Counted from the first letter of the stretch, positions 11,228 through 21,084 are shown. The stretch: DNA of 64,000 bases from Dyella lipolytica (GCF_030160075.1 NZ_BSNQ01000003.1:302411-366410); one strand, 5' to 3'. Translations and numbers: made by a program. The notes: generated by a model not told the origin, from the sequence alone.

Positions 11228-12295
11228 ATGCAAACCCCGTTGCACATCGACCCCCAGCAAGCCTTCAATGAAATCGCCGCGTTTCAGCGCAAGCTCGCCG
11301 CCGGCATGCAAAACCTGCGTGGACTGGGCGAGCAGGAATACGCCAACACGCCGCGTGAAGCGATCTATCGCGAGGACAAACTCACCGTCTGGCACATGAA
11401 GGGCAACACAAAGCCTACGGCCAAGGTGCCCACGCTGATTGTGTATGCGCTGGTCAACACGGTGTGGATGACCGACCTGCAAGACGACCGCTCCCTGGTG
11501 CGTAATCTGCTGGCACAGGGCGAAGATGTTTATCTGATTGATTGGGGTTATCCCGATGGCGCCGATCGCTGGCTGACGCTGGACGATTACCTCAACGGAT
11601 ACCTTGATCGTTGCGTCGATGTGCTGTGCAAGCGTCACGGCCTGGATGCGATCAACCTGCTCGGCATCTGCCAGGGCGGTACGTTCTCGTTGTGCTACAC
11701 CGCGATGCATCCGGAGAAGGTCAAGAACCTAGTCACCATGGTGACGCCAGTAGATTTCCGCACGCCGGACAACATGCTCTCGCAGTGGGTGCAAAGCTTG
11801 AACGTGGATCTGTTCGTCGACACGCTGGGCAATGTGCCCGCGGAGTTGATGAACTGGGTGTACCTCATGCTCAAGCCACTACGCCTGAATCAGCAGAAGT
11901 ACGTCAGCATGGTCGATATTCTCGACAATCCGGCGGAGCTGAAGAACTTCCTGCGCATGGAACGATGGATCTTCGATTCGCCCGACCAGGCGGGTGAAGC
12001 ATTCCGCCAGTTCATCAAGGATTTCTACCAGCAGAACAAGCTGATCAAGGGCGATCTGCAGATCGGCAAGCAGCCGGTCGACCTTGGCATGATCACCCAG
12101 CCCGTCCTCAACATCTATGCCAACCAGGATCACCTGGTGCCGCCGGATGCTTCGCGGCCGCTAGGTCGTCATGTGGGCACCAAAGATTATACGGAGCTGG
12201 CCTTCAAGGGCGGCCACATCGGTATTTACGTGTCCGGCCGTGCGCAGCGTGAGGTGGCTCCCGCGATCCATCAGTGGTTGCGCGAGCGGAGCTGA
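11228..12295 (+). CDS. phaC: Class III poly(R)-hydroxyalkanoate synthase, catalytic subunit PhaC
   Basis: PhaC polymerises 3-hydroxyacyl-CoA into PHA storage polymer on granule surfaces. The 355-residue alpha/beta-hydrolase has the lipase-like box GICQGG with the nucleophile Cys149, Asp301 in NQDHLVPP, and His330 in KGGHIG. These fall almost exactly where the Allochromatium vinosum class III enzyme has its triad. The length of about 355 separates it from class I/II synthases of about 560-600 residues. With phaE it makes a two-gene operon; no phaA, phaB, phasin or depolymerase gene is near. Confidence 0.95.
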   Translation: MQTPLHIDPQQAFNEIAAFQRKLAAGMQNLRGLGEQEYANTPREAIYREDKLTVWHMKGNTKPTAKVPTLIVYALVNTVWMTDLQDDRSLVRNLLAQGEDVYLIDWGYPDGADRWLTLDDYLNGYLDRCVDVLCKRHGLDAINLLGICQGGTFSLCYTAMHPEKVKNLVTMVTPVDFRTPDNMLSQWVQSLNVDLFVDTLGNVPAELMNWVYLMLKPLRLNQQKYVSMVDILDNPAELKNFLRMERWIFDSPDQAGEAFRQFIKDFYQQNKLIKGDLQIGKQPVDLGMITQPVLNIYANQDHLVPPDASRPLGRHVGTKDYTELAFKGGHIGIYVSGRAQREVAPAIHQWLRERS

Positions 12296-12344
12296 CCCAA
12301 ACCTCCCTCTCGCCCGGCGTCACGCTGCCCTCTAAACTAGGGGA

Positions 12345-13370
12345 ATGACCTCGACGCATTCTCCCCAAACCCACGACACCATCCGCGCCGTGCAATGGCA
12401 TGGCGATCACCTTCGACTGCTGGATCAGCGTCTGCTACCGGCCGAGGAACGCTGGCTCGATTGTCACGACGCGACTGCCGTCACGCAGGCCATCAAGGAT
12501 CTGGCGGTACGCGGTGCGCCAGCCATCGGCATTGCTGCGGCATGGGGTGTGGTGCTCGCTGCGCAGCAGGGTGCTGCACTCGATCAGGCGCTTGCACAGT
12601 TGCGCGCGGCGCGACCGACCGCAGTGAACCTGATGTGGGCACTCGACCGCATGAAGACGCGCATCACCGCCGGTGCGGATGCGGCAGCGTTGGAACGCGA
12701 GGCGCAGGCCATTCAAGACGAAGACCTCGCCGCCAATCGCCATATGGGCGAACTCGGAGCGGCCCTGATCGCACCGGGTTCCGGTGTGATGACTCATTGC
12801 AACACCGGTTCGCTGGCGACGTCCGGCTATGGCACGGCATTGGGTGTGATTCGCGCCGGTGTCGCGGCTGGCCGTATCGCGCATGTGTACGCGGGTGAAA
12901 CACGACCGTGGCAGCAGGGTGCGCGGCTAACCATGTGGGAGCTGGTGCGCGACGGCATTCCCGCGAAACTCATCGCGGATTCCGCCGCATCGCACCTGAT
13001 GAAGTCGGGCGCGGTGAAATGGGTGATTGTCGGTGCGGATCGCATTGCCGCAAACGGCGATACCGCCAATAAGATTGGTACTTACCAGTTGGCCATTGCA
13101 GCACGCCATCACGGCGTGAAATTCATGGTCGTAGCGCCGTCGTCCACGGTCGATATGGCTACAGTTTCCGGCGACGATATCGAAATCGAGCTGCGCGATG
13201 CGGCAGAGCTGCTTAGCGTGGCCGGCCGCCGCACGGTCGTCGAAGGTGCGCAAGCCTGGAATCCGGTTTTCGACGTCACGCCAGCGGCATTGATCGACGC
13301 CATCGTCACCGAACGTGGCGTGATCGAACAACCCAGCACGGAACGCATGCGAGCCGTGTTCGCCGGATGA
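12345..13370 (+). CDS. mtnA: S-methyl-5-thioribose-1-phosphate isomerase
   Basis: MtnA isomerises methylthioribose-1-phosphate to methylthioribulose-1-phosphate in the methionine salvage pathway. The 341-residue product has the family motifs [32 protein letters not shown] with catalytic Cys152, [15 protein letters not shown], and [19 protein letters not shown] with catalytic Asp232. The only purine-rich stretch (AGGGGA, 12339-12344) abuts the ATG directly, so the start is not well supported by a spaced Shine-Dalgarno; TAAACT at 12332-12337 could make it a leaderless start. The stop overlaps the next gene (ATGA). Confidence 0.95.
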   Translation: MTSTHSPQTHDTIRAVQWHGDHLRLLDQRLLPAEERWLDCHDATAVTQAIKDLAVRGAPAIGIAAAWGVVLAAQQGAALDQALAQLRAARPTAVNLMWALDRMKTRITAGADAAALEREAQAIQDEDLAANRHMGELGAALIAPGSGVMTHCNTGSLATSGYGTALGVIRAGVAAGRIAHVYAGETRPWQQGARLTMWELVRDGIPAKLIADSAASHLMKSGAVKWVIVGADRIAANGDTANKIGTYQLAIAARHHGVKFMVVAPSSTVDMATVSGDDIEIELRDAAELLSVAGRRTVVEGAQAWNPVFDVTPAALIDAIVTERGVIEQPSTERMRAVFAG

Positions 13371-13777
13371 GGTTGCGCCACGAGTTCATGCTGTTCGCGA
13401 TCGGCGGCTTGATAGGTCTGGTCGTCGATGCGGGTGTTGTGCAATTGCTGGTCAGCTTTGCTCACACCGATCCATACATCGGTAGAGTGATTTCTTTCCT
13501 GCTGGCGGCTACCGCCACATGGTGGTGGAACCGCAGCCACACCTTCGCAGCTCGTCAAAGCGGTCGCTCATTGCCGAGCGAATGGCTGCACTGGATGGCG
13601 TTGATGAGCGGCGGTGCGGCGGTCAATTACGCCGTTTATGTGCTCTGTCTGCTCGAGTTTCCGAGCTGGCACCGGTGGCCAGCCTTGGCCGTTGCGGTAG
13701 GTTCGGTTTTCGCCGCGCTGGTCAATTTTGTGAGTGCCCGGACACTGCTTTTCCGGCGCGCCAAAACACGCTCGTAA
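13367..13777 (+). CDS. GtrA-like family membrane protein
   Basis: This is a small inner-membrane protein of 136 residues with four predicted helices (about 7-30, 38-55, 75-95, 101-122). It has the GtrA-type pattern [15 protein letters not shown] at the N-terminus and [11 protein letters not shown] near the end. GtrA-like proteins are thought to help translocate lipid-linked sugars for cell-surface polysaccharide modification; the specific substrate here is unknown. The start overlaps the mtnA stop by 4 bp, so it is translationally coupled, though there is no obvious functional link. Confidence 0.85.
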   Translation: MRLRHEFMLFAIGGLIGLVVDAGVVQLLVSFAHTDPYIGRVISFLLAATATWWWNRSHTFAARQSGRSLPSEWLHWMALMSGGAAVNYAVYVLCLLEFPSWHRWPALAVAVGSVFAALVNFVSARTLLFRRAKTRS

Positions 13778-13915
13778 CTCATTGATTGAAAAGGCTAAAA
13801 TAAGCCATTTTCAAGCCCTGTTGTGTTACACTTCCAAGCTACCGCCTGGCCTCCACAGACACGCGCATAACGCGCTGGTCGCGAGGCCCTTATTTGTTAC
13901 CAGGGAAGCCGATTG

Positions 13916-16522
13916 ATGGCAGAGCTCGCCAAAGAAATCATCCGCGTCAATATCGAAGACGAAATGCGCCAGAGCTACCTCGATTACGCCATGAGCGTGA
14001 TCGTGGGACGCGCCCTCCCGGATGTTCGCGACGGTCTCAAGCCTGTGCATCGCCGTGTGTTGTTCGCGATGAACGAACTGGGCAATGTCTATAACAAGCC
14101 TTACAAGAAATCCGCTCGCGTCGTCGGTGACGTGATCGGTAAATACCATCCGCACGGCGATGCGTCCGTCTACGACGCCATCGTGCGCATGGCGCAGCCG
14201 TTTTCGCTGCGCTACATGCTGGTCGATGGTCAGGGTAACTTCGGCTCGGTCGACGGCGACAACCCCGCCGCGATGCGTTACACCGAAGTGCGCATGGCGC
14301 GCCTTACGCACGAGCTGCTCGCCGACATCGACAAGGAAACCGTCGACTTCGGGCCCAACTACGACGAAAGCGAGCATGAGCCGTTGGTACTGCCCACGCG
14401 CGTGCCGAACCTGCTGGTGAATGGTTCGGCGGGTATCGCAGTGGGCATGGCCACCAACGTACCGCCGCACAATCTCACCGAAGTGATTTCCGCCACGATC
14501 GGGCTGATCGATGATCCGTCGCTCAGCGTCGACGATCTGATGCAGTACATACCCGGCCCGGATTTTCCGACTGCGGGCATCATCAACGGCGCAGCAGGCA
14601 TTGTCGAAGCGTATCGCACGGGCCGTGGCCGCATTCTGGTACGTGCGCGTACCGAGATCGAGACCGAATCCAACGGTCGCGAGACGATCCTCGTTCATGA
14701 ACTGCCATACCAGGTAAACAAGGCACGGCTGATTGAAAAGATCGCCGAGTTGGTGAAGGAAAAGCGCCTCGAGGGCATCTCCGAACTGCGCGACGAGTCC
14801 GACAAGGACGGCATGCGCATCGTCATCGAGATCCGCCGCGATGCGATGGCCGATGTGGTGTTGAACAACCTGTTCCAGCAGACGCAGCTGCAGGTCACGT
14901 TCGGCATCAACATGGTGGCGTTGCTCGACGGTCAGCCGCGCACGCTGAATCTCAAGGAAATCCTCGAAGCCTTCATTCGTCATCGCCGCGAAGTGGTTAC
15001 GCGTCGCACGATCTTCGAACTGCGCAAGGCTCGCGCACGTGCTCATATTTTGGAAGGCCTTACGGTTGCGCTCGCCAACATCGACGAGATGATCGAGCTG
15101 ATCAAGACCTCCAATTCGCCGCAGGAAGCACGCGAACGCATGCTTGCACGCAAATGGCAGCCGGGCATGGTGGGTGCGCTGCTTGCCGCTGCGGGTGCGG
15201 AGTCTTCGCGCCCGGAAGACATGGACCCGCGCGACGGTCTAAAGGCCGATGGGTATCAGCTGTCCGACACCCAGGCGCAGGAAATCCTGGCGATGCGCTT
15301 GCACCGCCTCACCGGCCTGGAGCAGGAAAAGCTTTCCGATGAATACCGCCAGATTCTGGAAACCATCCGCGGGCTGATCGAGATCCTGGAAGATCCTGCG
15401 CGCTTGCTCTCGGTTATCCGCGATGAGCTGGAAGCCATCAAAACCGAATTCGGCGACGAGCGCCGCACCGAGATACAGCGTTCGCAAGAAGATCTCAACG
15501 TGCTCGACCTTATTGCGCCGGAAGATGTGGTCGTCACGCTTTCGCATTCTGGCTACGTAAAGCGTCAGCCGGCCAACACCTATCGCGCGCAGCGTCGCGG
15601 CGGCAAGGGACGCATGGCTTCGGCACTGAAGGACGAGGACTTTGTCGAACAGCTGTGGGTGGTGAACACCCACGACACGCTGCTCACCTTCACCAGCACC
15701 GGCCGCGTCTACTGGCTCAAGGTCTATCAGATGCCCGATGCAGGCCCGAATGCGCGCGGCAAGCCGATGGTGAACCTGTTGCCGCTGGGTGAAGGCGAAA
15801 AAGTGCAGGCGGTATTGCCGGTGCATGAATACAGCGAGGATCGTTATGTGTTCTTCGCTACCGCGGACGGCACGGTCAAAAAGACGCCGCTCACGGAATT
15901 TGCCTATCAGCTGCAGAAAGGCAAGATCGCGATCAATCTCGATGAAGGCGATGCGCTGATCGGCGTCGAACTTACCGACGGCAACAGCGACGTGCTGCTG
16001 TTCGCATCGAACGGCAAGGTCGTGCGTTTCGACGAAGGCGAGGTGCGCTCCATGGGTCGCACCGCCACCGGCGTGCGCGGTATGAAGCTGACCGACAATG
16101 CGAAAGTGGTTTCGCTGATCGTTGCCGCGGAAGGCGACATCCTCACTGCCACTGAGCGCGGCTACGGCAAGCGCACCCAGCTTGAAGAGTTCCCAAAGAA
16201 AGGGCGTGGCACGCAGGGCGTGATCGGCATCCAGTGTTCCGAACGCAACGGTTCCCTGGTGGCGGCGGCACAGGTCACCGGTGCACACGAGCTGATGCTC
16301 ATCTCGAATCAAGGCACCTTGGTGCGTACTCGCGTTACGGAAGTGTCGCAGCTCGGTCGCAACACGCAGGGTGTGACGCTTATCCGTCTGCCTGCCGAGG
16401 AGTCGCTGGTCAGCGTGGTGCGGCTGGACGCCGATGAAAGTAACGGTGACGAGACCGACGCAGGTAATGGTCTCCCGCCGGAATCAGGTGATCCGGCGGA
16501 TACGCCGACGAACGCCGAATAA
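13916..16522 (+). CDS. gyrA: DNA gyrase subunit A
   Basis: GyrA is the DNA-cleaving subunit of gyrase, which introduces negative supercoils with GyrB. The 868-residue product has the winged-helix breakage-reunion domain with catalytic Tyr122 in the context [10 protein letters not shown], a coiled coil (about 365-470), and the C-terminal beta-pinwheel domain with its GyrA box QRRGGKG at about 560-566. The quinolone-resistance segment reads HGDASVYD with Ala83, Ser84 and Asp87. ATG at 13916 follows AGGGA at 13902-13906; a TTG one codon upstream is ignored. A short acidic tail follows the pinwheel. Confidence 0.98.
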   Translation: MAELAKEIIRVNIEDEMRQSYLDYAMSVIVGRALPDVRDGLKPVHRRVLFAMNELGNVYNKPYKKSARVVGDVIGKYHPHGDASVYDAIVRMAQPFSLRYMLVDGQGNFGSVDGDNPAAMRYTEVRMARLTHELLADIDKETVDFGPNYDESEHEPLVLPTRVPNLLVNGSAGIAVGMATNVPPHNLTEVISATIGLIDDPSLSVDDLMQYIPGPDFPTAGIINGAAGIVEAYRTGRGRILVRARTEIETESNGRETILVHELPYQVNKARLIEKIAELVKEKRLEGISELRDESDKDGMRIVIEIRRDAMADVVLNNLFQQTQLQVTFGINMVALLDGQPRTLNLKEILEAFIRHRREVVTRRTIFELRKARARAHILEGLTVALANIDEMIELIKTSNSPQEARERMLARKWQPGMVGALLAAAGAESSRPEDMDPRDGLKADGYQLSDTQAQEILAMRLHRLTGLEQEKLSDEYRQILETIRGLIEILEDPARLLSVIRDELEAIKTEFGDERRTEIQRSQEDLNVLDLIAPEDVVVTLSHSGYVKRQPANTYRAQRRGGKGRMASALKDEDFVEQLWVVNTHDTLLTFTSTGRVYWLKVYQMPDAGPNARGKPMVNLLPLGEGEKVQAVLPVHEYSEDRYVFFATADGTVKKTPLTEFAYQLQKGKIAINLDEGDALIGVELTDGNSDVLLFASNGKVVRFDEGEVRSMGRTATGVRGMKLTDNAKVVSLIVAAEGDILTATERGYGKRTQLEEFPKKGRGTQGVIGIQCSERNGSLVAAAQVTGAHELMLISNQGTLVRTRVTEVSQLGRNTQGVTLIRLPAEESLVSVVRLDADESNGDETDAGNGLPPESGDPADTPTNAE

Positions 16523-16540
16523 GCTGCATGACCTACTACT

Positions 16541-16574
16541 GCAAAGCCCCGGTGAGTCCGGGGCTTTGCTTTTT
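16541..16574 (+). terminator. Terminator after gyrA
   Basis: GCAAAGCCCCGG (16541-16552) pairs with CCGGGGCTTTGC (16558-16569) around TGAGT, followed by TTTTT. It lies 18 bp after the gyrA stop. Confidence 0.88.
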
Positions 16575-16671
16575 GCGCATCATGCGGGGCAGCTATTTGT
16601 GTAAGTGGCGCTGACCACTTTGGCGTCCTTTGCTGCTAAAGCACGGATGACTATCTCGCTATTTACAGGCC

Positions 16672-17160
16672 TCAGTGCGGTATCGCCGCCAGCATGGCCT
16701 CGGCCGTTGTCACGCGTAACTCGCCCGGGCTTTCGACATAAAGCTGTTTCACGATGCCGTTTTCTGCATACAGCGCGAAGCGCCGCGAACGCATGCCCAA
16801 GCCGTAGGCGCTGCCGTCCATCTCCAATCCCAGCGCTTTAGCGAATGAGCCATTGCCATCGGCCAACAGCTTCAGTCCCGCCGGTACACGCTGCGACGCG
16901 GCCCAGGCTTTCATCACGAAAGCATCGTTGACAGCCATGCCGTAGACGCTCACGCCACGGGCTTTGAATTCCGCATAGTGGTTAACGTAACCCGGTAGAT
17001 GACGCTCCGAGCAGGTTGGCGTGAAGGCCCCCGGCACAGCGAATAACACCGCCTTCTGGCTAGCAAAGAGCGCTGAGGTGGCAACCCGTTGTACGTCGGA
17101 TTCACCGTCGACGACGGCTACCTCGACGTCCGGCAGGGTCTGTCCGATCTGGATGGTCAT
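16672..17160 (-). CDS. Peroxiredoxin of the Prx5 type (glutaredoxin/thioredoxin-dependent)
   Basis: This enzyme reduces hydrogen peroxide and organic hydroperoxides in the cytoplasm. The 162-residue product has the Prx5 active-site pattern PGAFTPTCSERHLPG with peroxidatic Cys50, plus the GVSVYGMAVND and GLGMRSRRFALY motifs of the family. No second Cys is visible near the C-terminus, consistent with a 1-Cys-type mechanism resolved by an external thiol. ATG at 17160 is chosen over a TTG two codons upstream. It is transcribed away from the small heat-shock gene. Confidence 0.93.
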   Translation of the reverse strand: MTIQIGQTLPDVEVAVVDGESDVQRVATSALFASQKAVLFAVPGAFTPTCSERHLPGYVNHYAEFKARGVSVYGMAVNDAFVMKAWAASQRVPAGLKLLADGNGSFAKALGLEMDGSAYGLGMRSRRFALYAENGIVKQLYVESPGELRVTTAEAMLAAIPH

Positions 17161-17225
17161 GTGCAACTCGCTGAAGGCATGGCAACGGCGGGCATGCTAC
17201 TGCCCGGCAAGGCGGTTTGTCGCGC

Positions 17226-17254
17226 CTTGAAACTGTCGGCGCCGGAACTATCTA
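17226..17254 (+). promoter_or_regulatory. Candidate heat-shock or vegetative promoter of hsp20
   Basis: CTTGAAA (17226-17232) equals the sigma-32 -35 consensus; a partial -10-like CTATCT follows at 17248-17253. The same site reads as a sigma-70 promoter, TTGAAA with TATCTA (17249-17254) at 16-bp spacing. A 16-bp palindrome (GGAACTATCTAGTTCC, 17244-17259) covers the -10 and could be an operator. Confidence 0.45.
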
Positions 17255-17299
17255 GTTCCCAAGCGGTGAGCGCGCCGCAACTTTTTCGAGGTAAGAACC

Positions 17300-17752
17300 A
17301 TGACACTGAGCCGCAACGTAATCTGGGGCACACCCAGCGCTTTCCCGTCGGACATCCGCCAGGTGTTCGATCGTTTTTTGCAACACGATGAAAACGATAC
17401 TTCCCATGGGGTGACCAGCCAGTGGGCGCCACGCGTGGACATCAGGGAAGAAGACCAGCGTTTTGTGATTTTCGTCGACGTCCCGGGTGTCGATCCGGCC
17501 GCCATCGACATAAGCATGGAAAAGGGCACGCTTACCATCAAAGGCGAGCGCACGATCGAAAAGAGCGAGCAGAACAGCCGATTCACGCGTGTTGAGCGCT
17601 CGCATGGCAGCTTCCATCGCCGCTTTACCTTGCCTGACAGCGCCGACGCCGATAACGTCAGTGCTCATGGCAAGCACGGCGTGCTGGAAATCGTCATACC
17701 GAAGAAGGCGGAAATAGCGCCGCGCCGTATCACCATCAACACCGCACAATAA
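17300..17752 (+). CDS. Small heat-shock protein, Hsp20/alpha-crystallin family
   Basis: This is an ATP-independent holdase chaperone that binds unfolding proteins as oligomers. The 150-residue product has an N-terminal variable arm (1 to about 42), the alpha-crystallin domain (about 43-135) containing FVDVPGVDPAAIDISMEKG and GVLEIVIPKK, and a C-terminal extension with the I-T-I tripeptide (ITINTAQ), the IxI-type anchor used for oligomer assembly. AGGTAAG precedes the start. Its neighbour 133 bp downstream is a DnaJ-type co-chaperone. Confidence 0.95.
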   Translation: MTLSRNVIWGTPSAFPSDIRQVFDRFLQHDENDTSHGVTSQWAPRVDIREEDQRFVIFVDVPGVDPAAIDISMEKGTLTIKGERTIEKSEQNSRFTRVERSHGSFHRRFTLPDSADADNVSAHGKHGVLEIVIPKKAEIAPRRITINTAQ

Positions 17753-17885
17753 AACCGCATCTCGCTTGATGTTGCGGAGGCAGCCTGCCACGGACGATGA
17801 TCCGTGGTGGGCTGTGCGTATGTGGACGTATTTGATTTGAATCGGGGCCGGCTCAAGATAACGGGCCGGCTTATGGGGAGTCACA

Positions 17886-18785
17886 GTGGAATTCAAAGAC
17901 TATTACGACACCCTGGGTGTGAAGCCCGATGCTAGCGAGGCCGACATCAAGGCGGCCTATCGCAAGCTGGCGCGCAAATACCATCCGGACAAGAACAAAG
18001 AAGCGGGCGCCGAGGAAAAATTCAAAGCGATCAACGAAGCCAACGAAGTGCTTCGCGACGCTGAGAAGCGCCGCGCCTATGATCAGCTGAAGGCCGGTGG
18101 ATATCGTCCGGGCGAGCAATTCCGTCCTCCACCCAATTGGGGGCAGGGACAGGGCTTCGATTTTGGGGATGCGGGCGAGGGCGATTTCAGCGACTTCTTC
18201 GAAAGTCTGTTCGGCCGCACCGCGGGCGGTGCTCGCCAGGCCCCACGTGCACATCGCGGCCGCGATGTGCAGGCCCATGTGCAGATCGACCTGCAAACCG
18301 CCTTCGATGGCGGCCGGACGCGCCTCAGTCTGGACGATGGCAGCGGTAGCGAGCGCGTGCTCGAGGTAAAGATTCCTGCCGGCATTCAGCCGGGAAAAGT
18401 CATCCGTCTAAGTGGGCAGGGGCAGCCTGGCATGGCGGGCGGTCCGAATGGCGATCTCTTGCTTGAGGTGGGCATTCGTGATGATGCGCGCTTCAAGCTG
18501 GATGGCCGTAATGTGCTACACGTGCTGCCAGTCAGCCCCTGGGAAGCGGCACTGGGTGCCGCGGTGCCTGTGCCTACGCTGGCAGGCACGGTGGACCTGC
18601 GCATTCCAGCCGGTACGCAATCCGGACGCAAGCTGCGTTTGAAAGGGCGCGGATTGCCGGGACATCCGCCGGGTGACCAGCTGGTGGAAGTGTCGATCAG
18701 GGTACCGACGGTCGAGAGCGAATCGCAGCGTGAGGCGTATGAGGCGTTGCGGGAGCAGTTTGCGCATTACGATCCGCGGCGCTGA
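17886..18785 (+). CDS. cbpA: Curved DNA-binding/DnaJ-type co-chaperone (CbpA-like)
   Basis: This type III-like J-protein stimulates the ATPase of DnaK; CbpA also binds DNA in Escherichia coli. The 299-residue product has a J domain (1-70) with the HPD motif in KYHPDKN, a Gly/Phe/Pro-rich linker (about 75-125), and two C-terminal beta domains (about 130-290) without the zinc-finger of DnaJ. The start is GTG, preceded by GGGGAG. It lies just after hsp20, making a small stress-chaperone pair; no cbpM modulator gene is next to it. Confidence 0.92.
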   Translation: MEFKDYYDTLGVKPDASEADIKAAYRKLARKYHPDKNKEAGAEEKFKAINEANEVLRDAEKRRAYDQLKAGGYRPGEQFRPPPNWGQGQGFDFGDAGEGDFSDFFESLFGRTAGGARQAPRAHRGRDVQAHVQIDLQTAFDGGRTRLSLDDGSGSERVLEVKIPAGIQPGKVIRLSGQGQPGMAGGPNGDLLLEVGIRDDARFKLDGRNVLHVLPVSPWEAALGAAVPVPTLAGTVDLRIPAGTQSGRKLRLKGRGLPGHPPGDQLVEVSIRVPTVESESQREAYEALREQFAHYDPRR

Positions 18786-18810
18786 AGACGGTTTGTGGAA
18801 GTCGGACGTG

Positions 18811-18836
18811 CAAACGGCGCCGTAAGGCGCCGTTTG
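18811..18836. terminator. Bidirectional terminator between cbpA and the response regulator
   Basis: CAAACGGCGCC (18811-18821) pairs perfectly with GGCGCCGTTTG (18826-18836) around GTAA. The AAAC/GTTT flanks give short A and T tracts on either strand, which suits two convergent genes. Confidence 0.75.
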
Positions 18837-18858
18837 TTGTACGTCGATTTATCTGGAC

Positions 18859-19224
18859 TCAGGCCGGCAACAGTTCTTTCAACGTGGCGACCAGTTCTTC
18901 TTCCTTGATCGGTTTGGTCACGTACGCCTTGGCGCCCTGACGCATGCCCCACACCTTGTCGGTTTCCTGATCCTTGGTCGTCACCAGCACGATCGGGATA
19001 TGCGCCGTGTCCGGGTTCTTGCTGATGGTGCGCGTAGCCTGGAAACCATTGAGGTTGGGCATCACCACGTCCATCAGGATCAAATCGGGTTTTTCCTGCT
19101 TTGCCACCTCGACACCGGCGGCACCGTCTTCAGCGGTCAGCGTCTCATGGCCGAGCTTCTCGACGATGCGCTTGATGCCAAGAAGTTGCGACGGAGAATC
19201 GTCGACAATAAGAATACGTGCCAT
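18859..19224 (-). CDS. Single-domain response regulator, PilH-like
   Basis: This is a stand-alone CheY-like receiver of 121 residues without an output domain. It has the acidic pocket Asp8-Asp9, the phosphoacceptor Asp52 in LILMDVVMPNLNG, the conserved Thr in LVTTKDQE, and Lys104 in VTKPIKE. The sequence is closest in my recognition to PilH, which works with PilG, PilI, PilJ and ChpA in the twitching-motility chemosensory system, but none of those genes is adjacent, so the pathway is inferred. ATG at 19224 is preferred to a TTG ten codons upstream. Confidence 0.85.
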   Translation of the reverse strand: MARILIVDDSPSQLLGIKRIVEKLGHETLTAEDGAAGVEVAKQEKPDLILMDVVMPNLNGFQATRTISKNPDTAHIPIVLVTTKDQETDKVWGMRQGAKAYVTKPIKEEELVATLKELLPA

Positions 19225-19293
19225 AAGGTGGGAGTCCCCTTGTTGTTTCGTCAATTCTAAGTCGCCGCTGCAGCTCTTCCAAGCGCAAACGTG

Positions 19294-20298
19294 TCAAACC
19301 TTGCCGACACGCACAACAGTGCGGCCGAACGAGTCGCCTGCCAGCATACGCCCGAACACCTCCGGAAGCTGCTCCAGGGTAACTTCTCGGGTAGCAATCC
19401 GGTCGAGATGGGCAGGCTTCCAGTCGCTAGCCAGATGTTGCCACACCTGATCGCGCAGATCGCGTGCGGTACCGGCTGAAGCGATACCCAGCAGGCTGGC
19501 GCCGCGGATGATGAACGGCATCACGGTGCTCTCGAAGGCGATACCGCCGGCGTTGCCGCAGATGGCCACGTTGCCGTAAGGCTCGATCAGTGGCAGTAGC
19601 CCTGCGAGCATGGCGCCGCCGACATTATCGAGTGCACCGCCAAAACGGGCCGAATCCATCGGCTTGCCGCTGAAAACTAGCTGATGTCGGTCGATGCACT
19701 CGACTGCGCCCAGATTGCGCAGGACATCGAAATGATCGGCCTTGCCGCTGATGGCGTGCACGGCATAGCCGGCACGGCTGAAAATATCGATGGCCAGCAT
19801 GCCCACACCGCCGCTAGCGCCCGTCACGGCAATCGGGCCGAGCGCTGGCGTTTGGCGATTGTCCTGCATGCGCAGCAAGGCCAGCGCAGCGGTAAAGCCG
19901 GCCGTACCCAGAATCATGCTTTCGCGCAGGCTCAGTCCCGTCGGTAACGGGATTGTCCATGTCGAAGGCAGTCGGATGTACTCGCCATATCCACCGTCGC
20001 GCGTCTCGGAAAGGCCGCTGCCGGTACACAGCACAGGGTCGCCTTCCTTGAACTTAGGATCGGTGGAAGCCACTACGACACCCGAGGCATCGACGCCGCC
20101 GTTGAGCGGGTACTGGCGAAGAATTTTGCCCTTGCCCGTTCCGGCCAGCGCATCTTTGTAGTTCACCGAGGAATAGGCCACTTTCACCAGGACTTCGCCC
20201 GCGCTTAGCGCCGCAGTGTTCATGGTCTCGATGCCGCCGCGATAACCCGCTGCGTCGTTATGGATACGGAAGGCGCGAAAGTCGGTGTGCGTGGTCAT
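19294..20298 (-). CDS. acuI: Zinc-free medium-chain reductase, AcuI/YhdH type (acryloyl-CoA reductase)
   Basis: This is an NADPH-dependent medium-chain dehydrogenase/reductase; characterised AcuI proteins reduce acryloyl-CoA to propionyl-CoA and detoxify acrylate. The 334-residue product has the SSVNYKDALA motif and a Rossmann nucleotide-binding motif GASGGVGMLA at about 164-173. It lacks the catalytic zinc cysteines of alcohol dehydrogenases. The ribosome-binding site AAGGAAA precedes the ATG. The physiological substrate here is not proven; a general quinone-oxidoreductase-like role is the alternative. Confidence 0.85.
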   Translation of the reverse strand: MTTHTDFRAFRIHNDAAGYRGGIETMNTAALSAGEVLVKVAYSSVNYKDALAGTGKGKILRQYPLNGGVDASGVVVASTDPKFKEGDPVLCTGSGLSETRDGGYGEYIRLPSTWTIPLPTGLSLRESMILGTAGFTAALALLRMQDNRQTPALGPIAVTGASGGVGMLAIDIFSRAGYAVHAISGKADHFDVLRNLGAVECIDRHQLVFSGKPMDSARFGGALDNVGGAMLAGLLPLIEPYGNVAICGNAGGIAFESTVMPFIIRGASLLGIASAGTARDLRDQVWQHLASDWKPAHLDRIATREVTLEQLPEVFGRMLAGDSFGRTVVRVGKV

Positions 20299-20332
20299 GA
20301 TGGATTTCCTTACAGCATCGTAAAACGGCGAC

Positions 20333-20929
20333 TTAGGCTTTCACACTGCTGCTATCGATCCATTTGGGCGTATGGCCGACTTGATAGTGCGCCATCCAAT
20401 CGAATAACTGGGTCATGCTGTCGCCGAACCATATGCTTTCGCGGTGTTCCGTGCGTACAAAACCTTCCTGCACCATATGGTCCATCATGGCGTGCAATTG
20501 CGCGTAGTAGCCGCGGACGTCGAGAAAAGCACATGGATATCTATGTAAGCCCAATTGGGCCCAGGTCAACATCTCGAACATCTCATCCATGGTGCCAAAG
20601 CCGCCGGGAAGGGCGACGAAGGCATCCGACAATTCGTACATACGCGTTTTGCGCTGATGCATGGTCTCGACCACGTGCATCTCGGTAAGCCCAGGATGGG
20701 CGACCTCGCGTTCGACCAACTGGCGCGGGATCACTCCAACGACTTTGCCACCAGCGGCCAGCAGCGCATCGGCCACTGCGCCCATCAAGCCCACTTTGCC
20801 GCCGCCATAGATCAGCGTGATGCCACGGCGCGCCATTTCCTCACCGAATGCGCGGGCCTGCTCGACATATTCGGGATGCTTGCCGGAGCTGGAGCCGCAG
20901 TAGACGCAGAGGGAAGTAGGCATGGACAT
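20333..20929 (-). CDS. LOG-family protein (putative cytokinin riboside 5'-monophosphate phosphoribohydrolase)
   Basis: The product has a Rossmann-like fold and hydrolyses nucleoside 5'-monophosphates of the AMP/cytokinin type to base and ribose-5-phosphate in characterised homologues. The 198-residue product has VYCGSSSG at the N-terminus, YGGGKVGLMGAVADA, and the diagnostic PGGFGTMDEMFEMLTWAQLG. The start is uncertain among ATG 20929, ATG 20923 and a GTG at 20968, none with a strong ribosome-binding site. It sits between the acuI-like gene and lpdA on the same strand. Confidence 0.88.
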   Translation of the reverse strand: MSMPTSLCVYCGSSSGKHPEYVEQARAFGEEMARRGITLIYGGGKVGLMGAVADALLAAGGKVVGVIPRQLVEREVAHPGLTEMHVVETMHQRKTRMYELSDAFVALPGGFGTMDEMFEMLTWAQLGLHRYPCAFLDVRGYYAQLHAMMDHMVQEGFVRTEHRESIWFGDSMTQLFDWMAHYQVGHTPKWIDSSSVKA

Positions 20930-21032
20930 ATCAACGGGCTCGATTAGACGGGTGACTTCGACTTGCACCTAACGGATGAGGTTGGAGATTTTCGGTGCTA
21001 TGCAGCCATGTTTCGCAAACATCGAAAACACA

Positions 21033-21064
21033 ACGGCCCGCCCATGTTGCCACGAGCGGGCCGT
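21033..21064 (-). terminator. Terminator-like hairpin downstream of lpdA
   Basis: ACGGCCCGC (21033-21041) pairs perfectly with GCGGGCCGT (21056-21064). On the minus strand it lies 20 bp beyond the lpdA stop and is followed by a TGTGTTTT stretch, so it can end the sucA-sucB-lpdA transcript. Confidence 0.65.
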
Positions 21065-21084
21065 CGATCACGCGGACATTTGTC

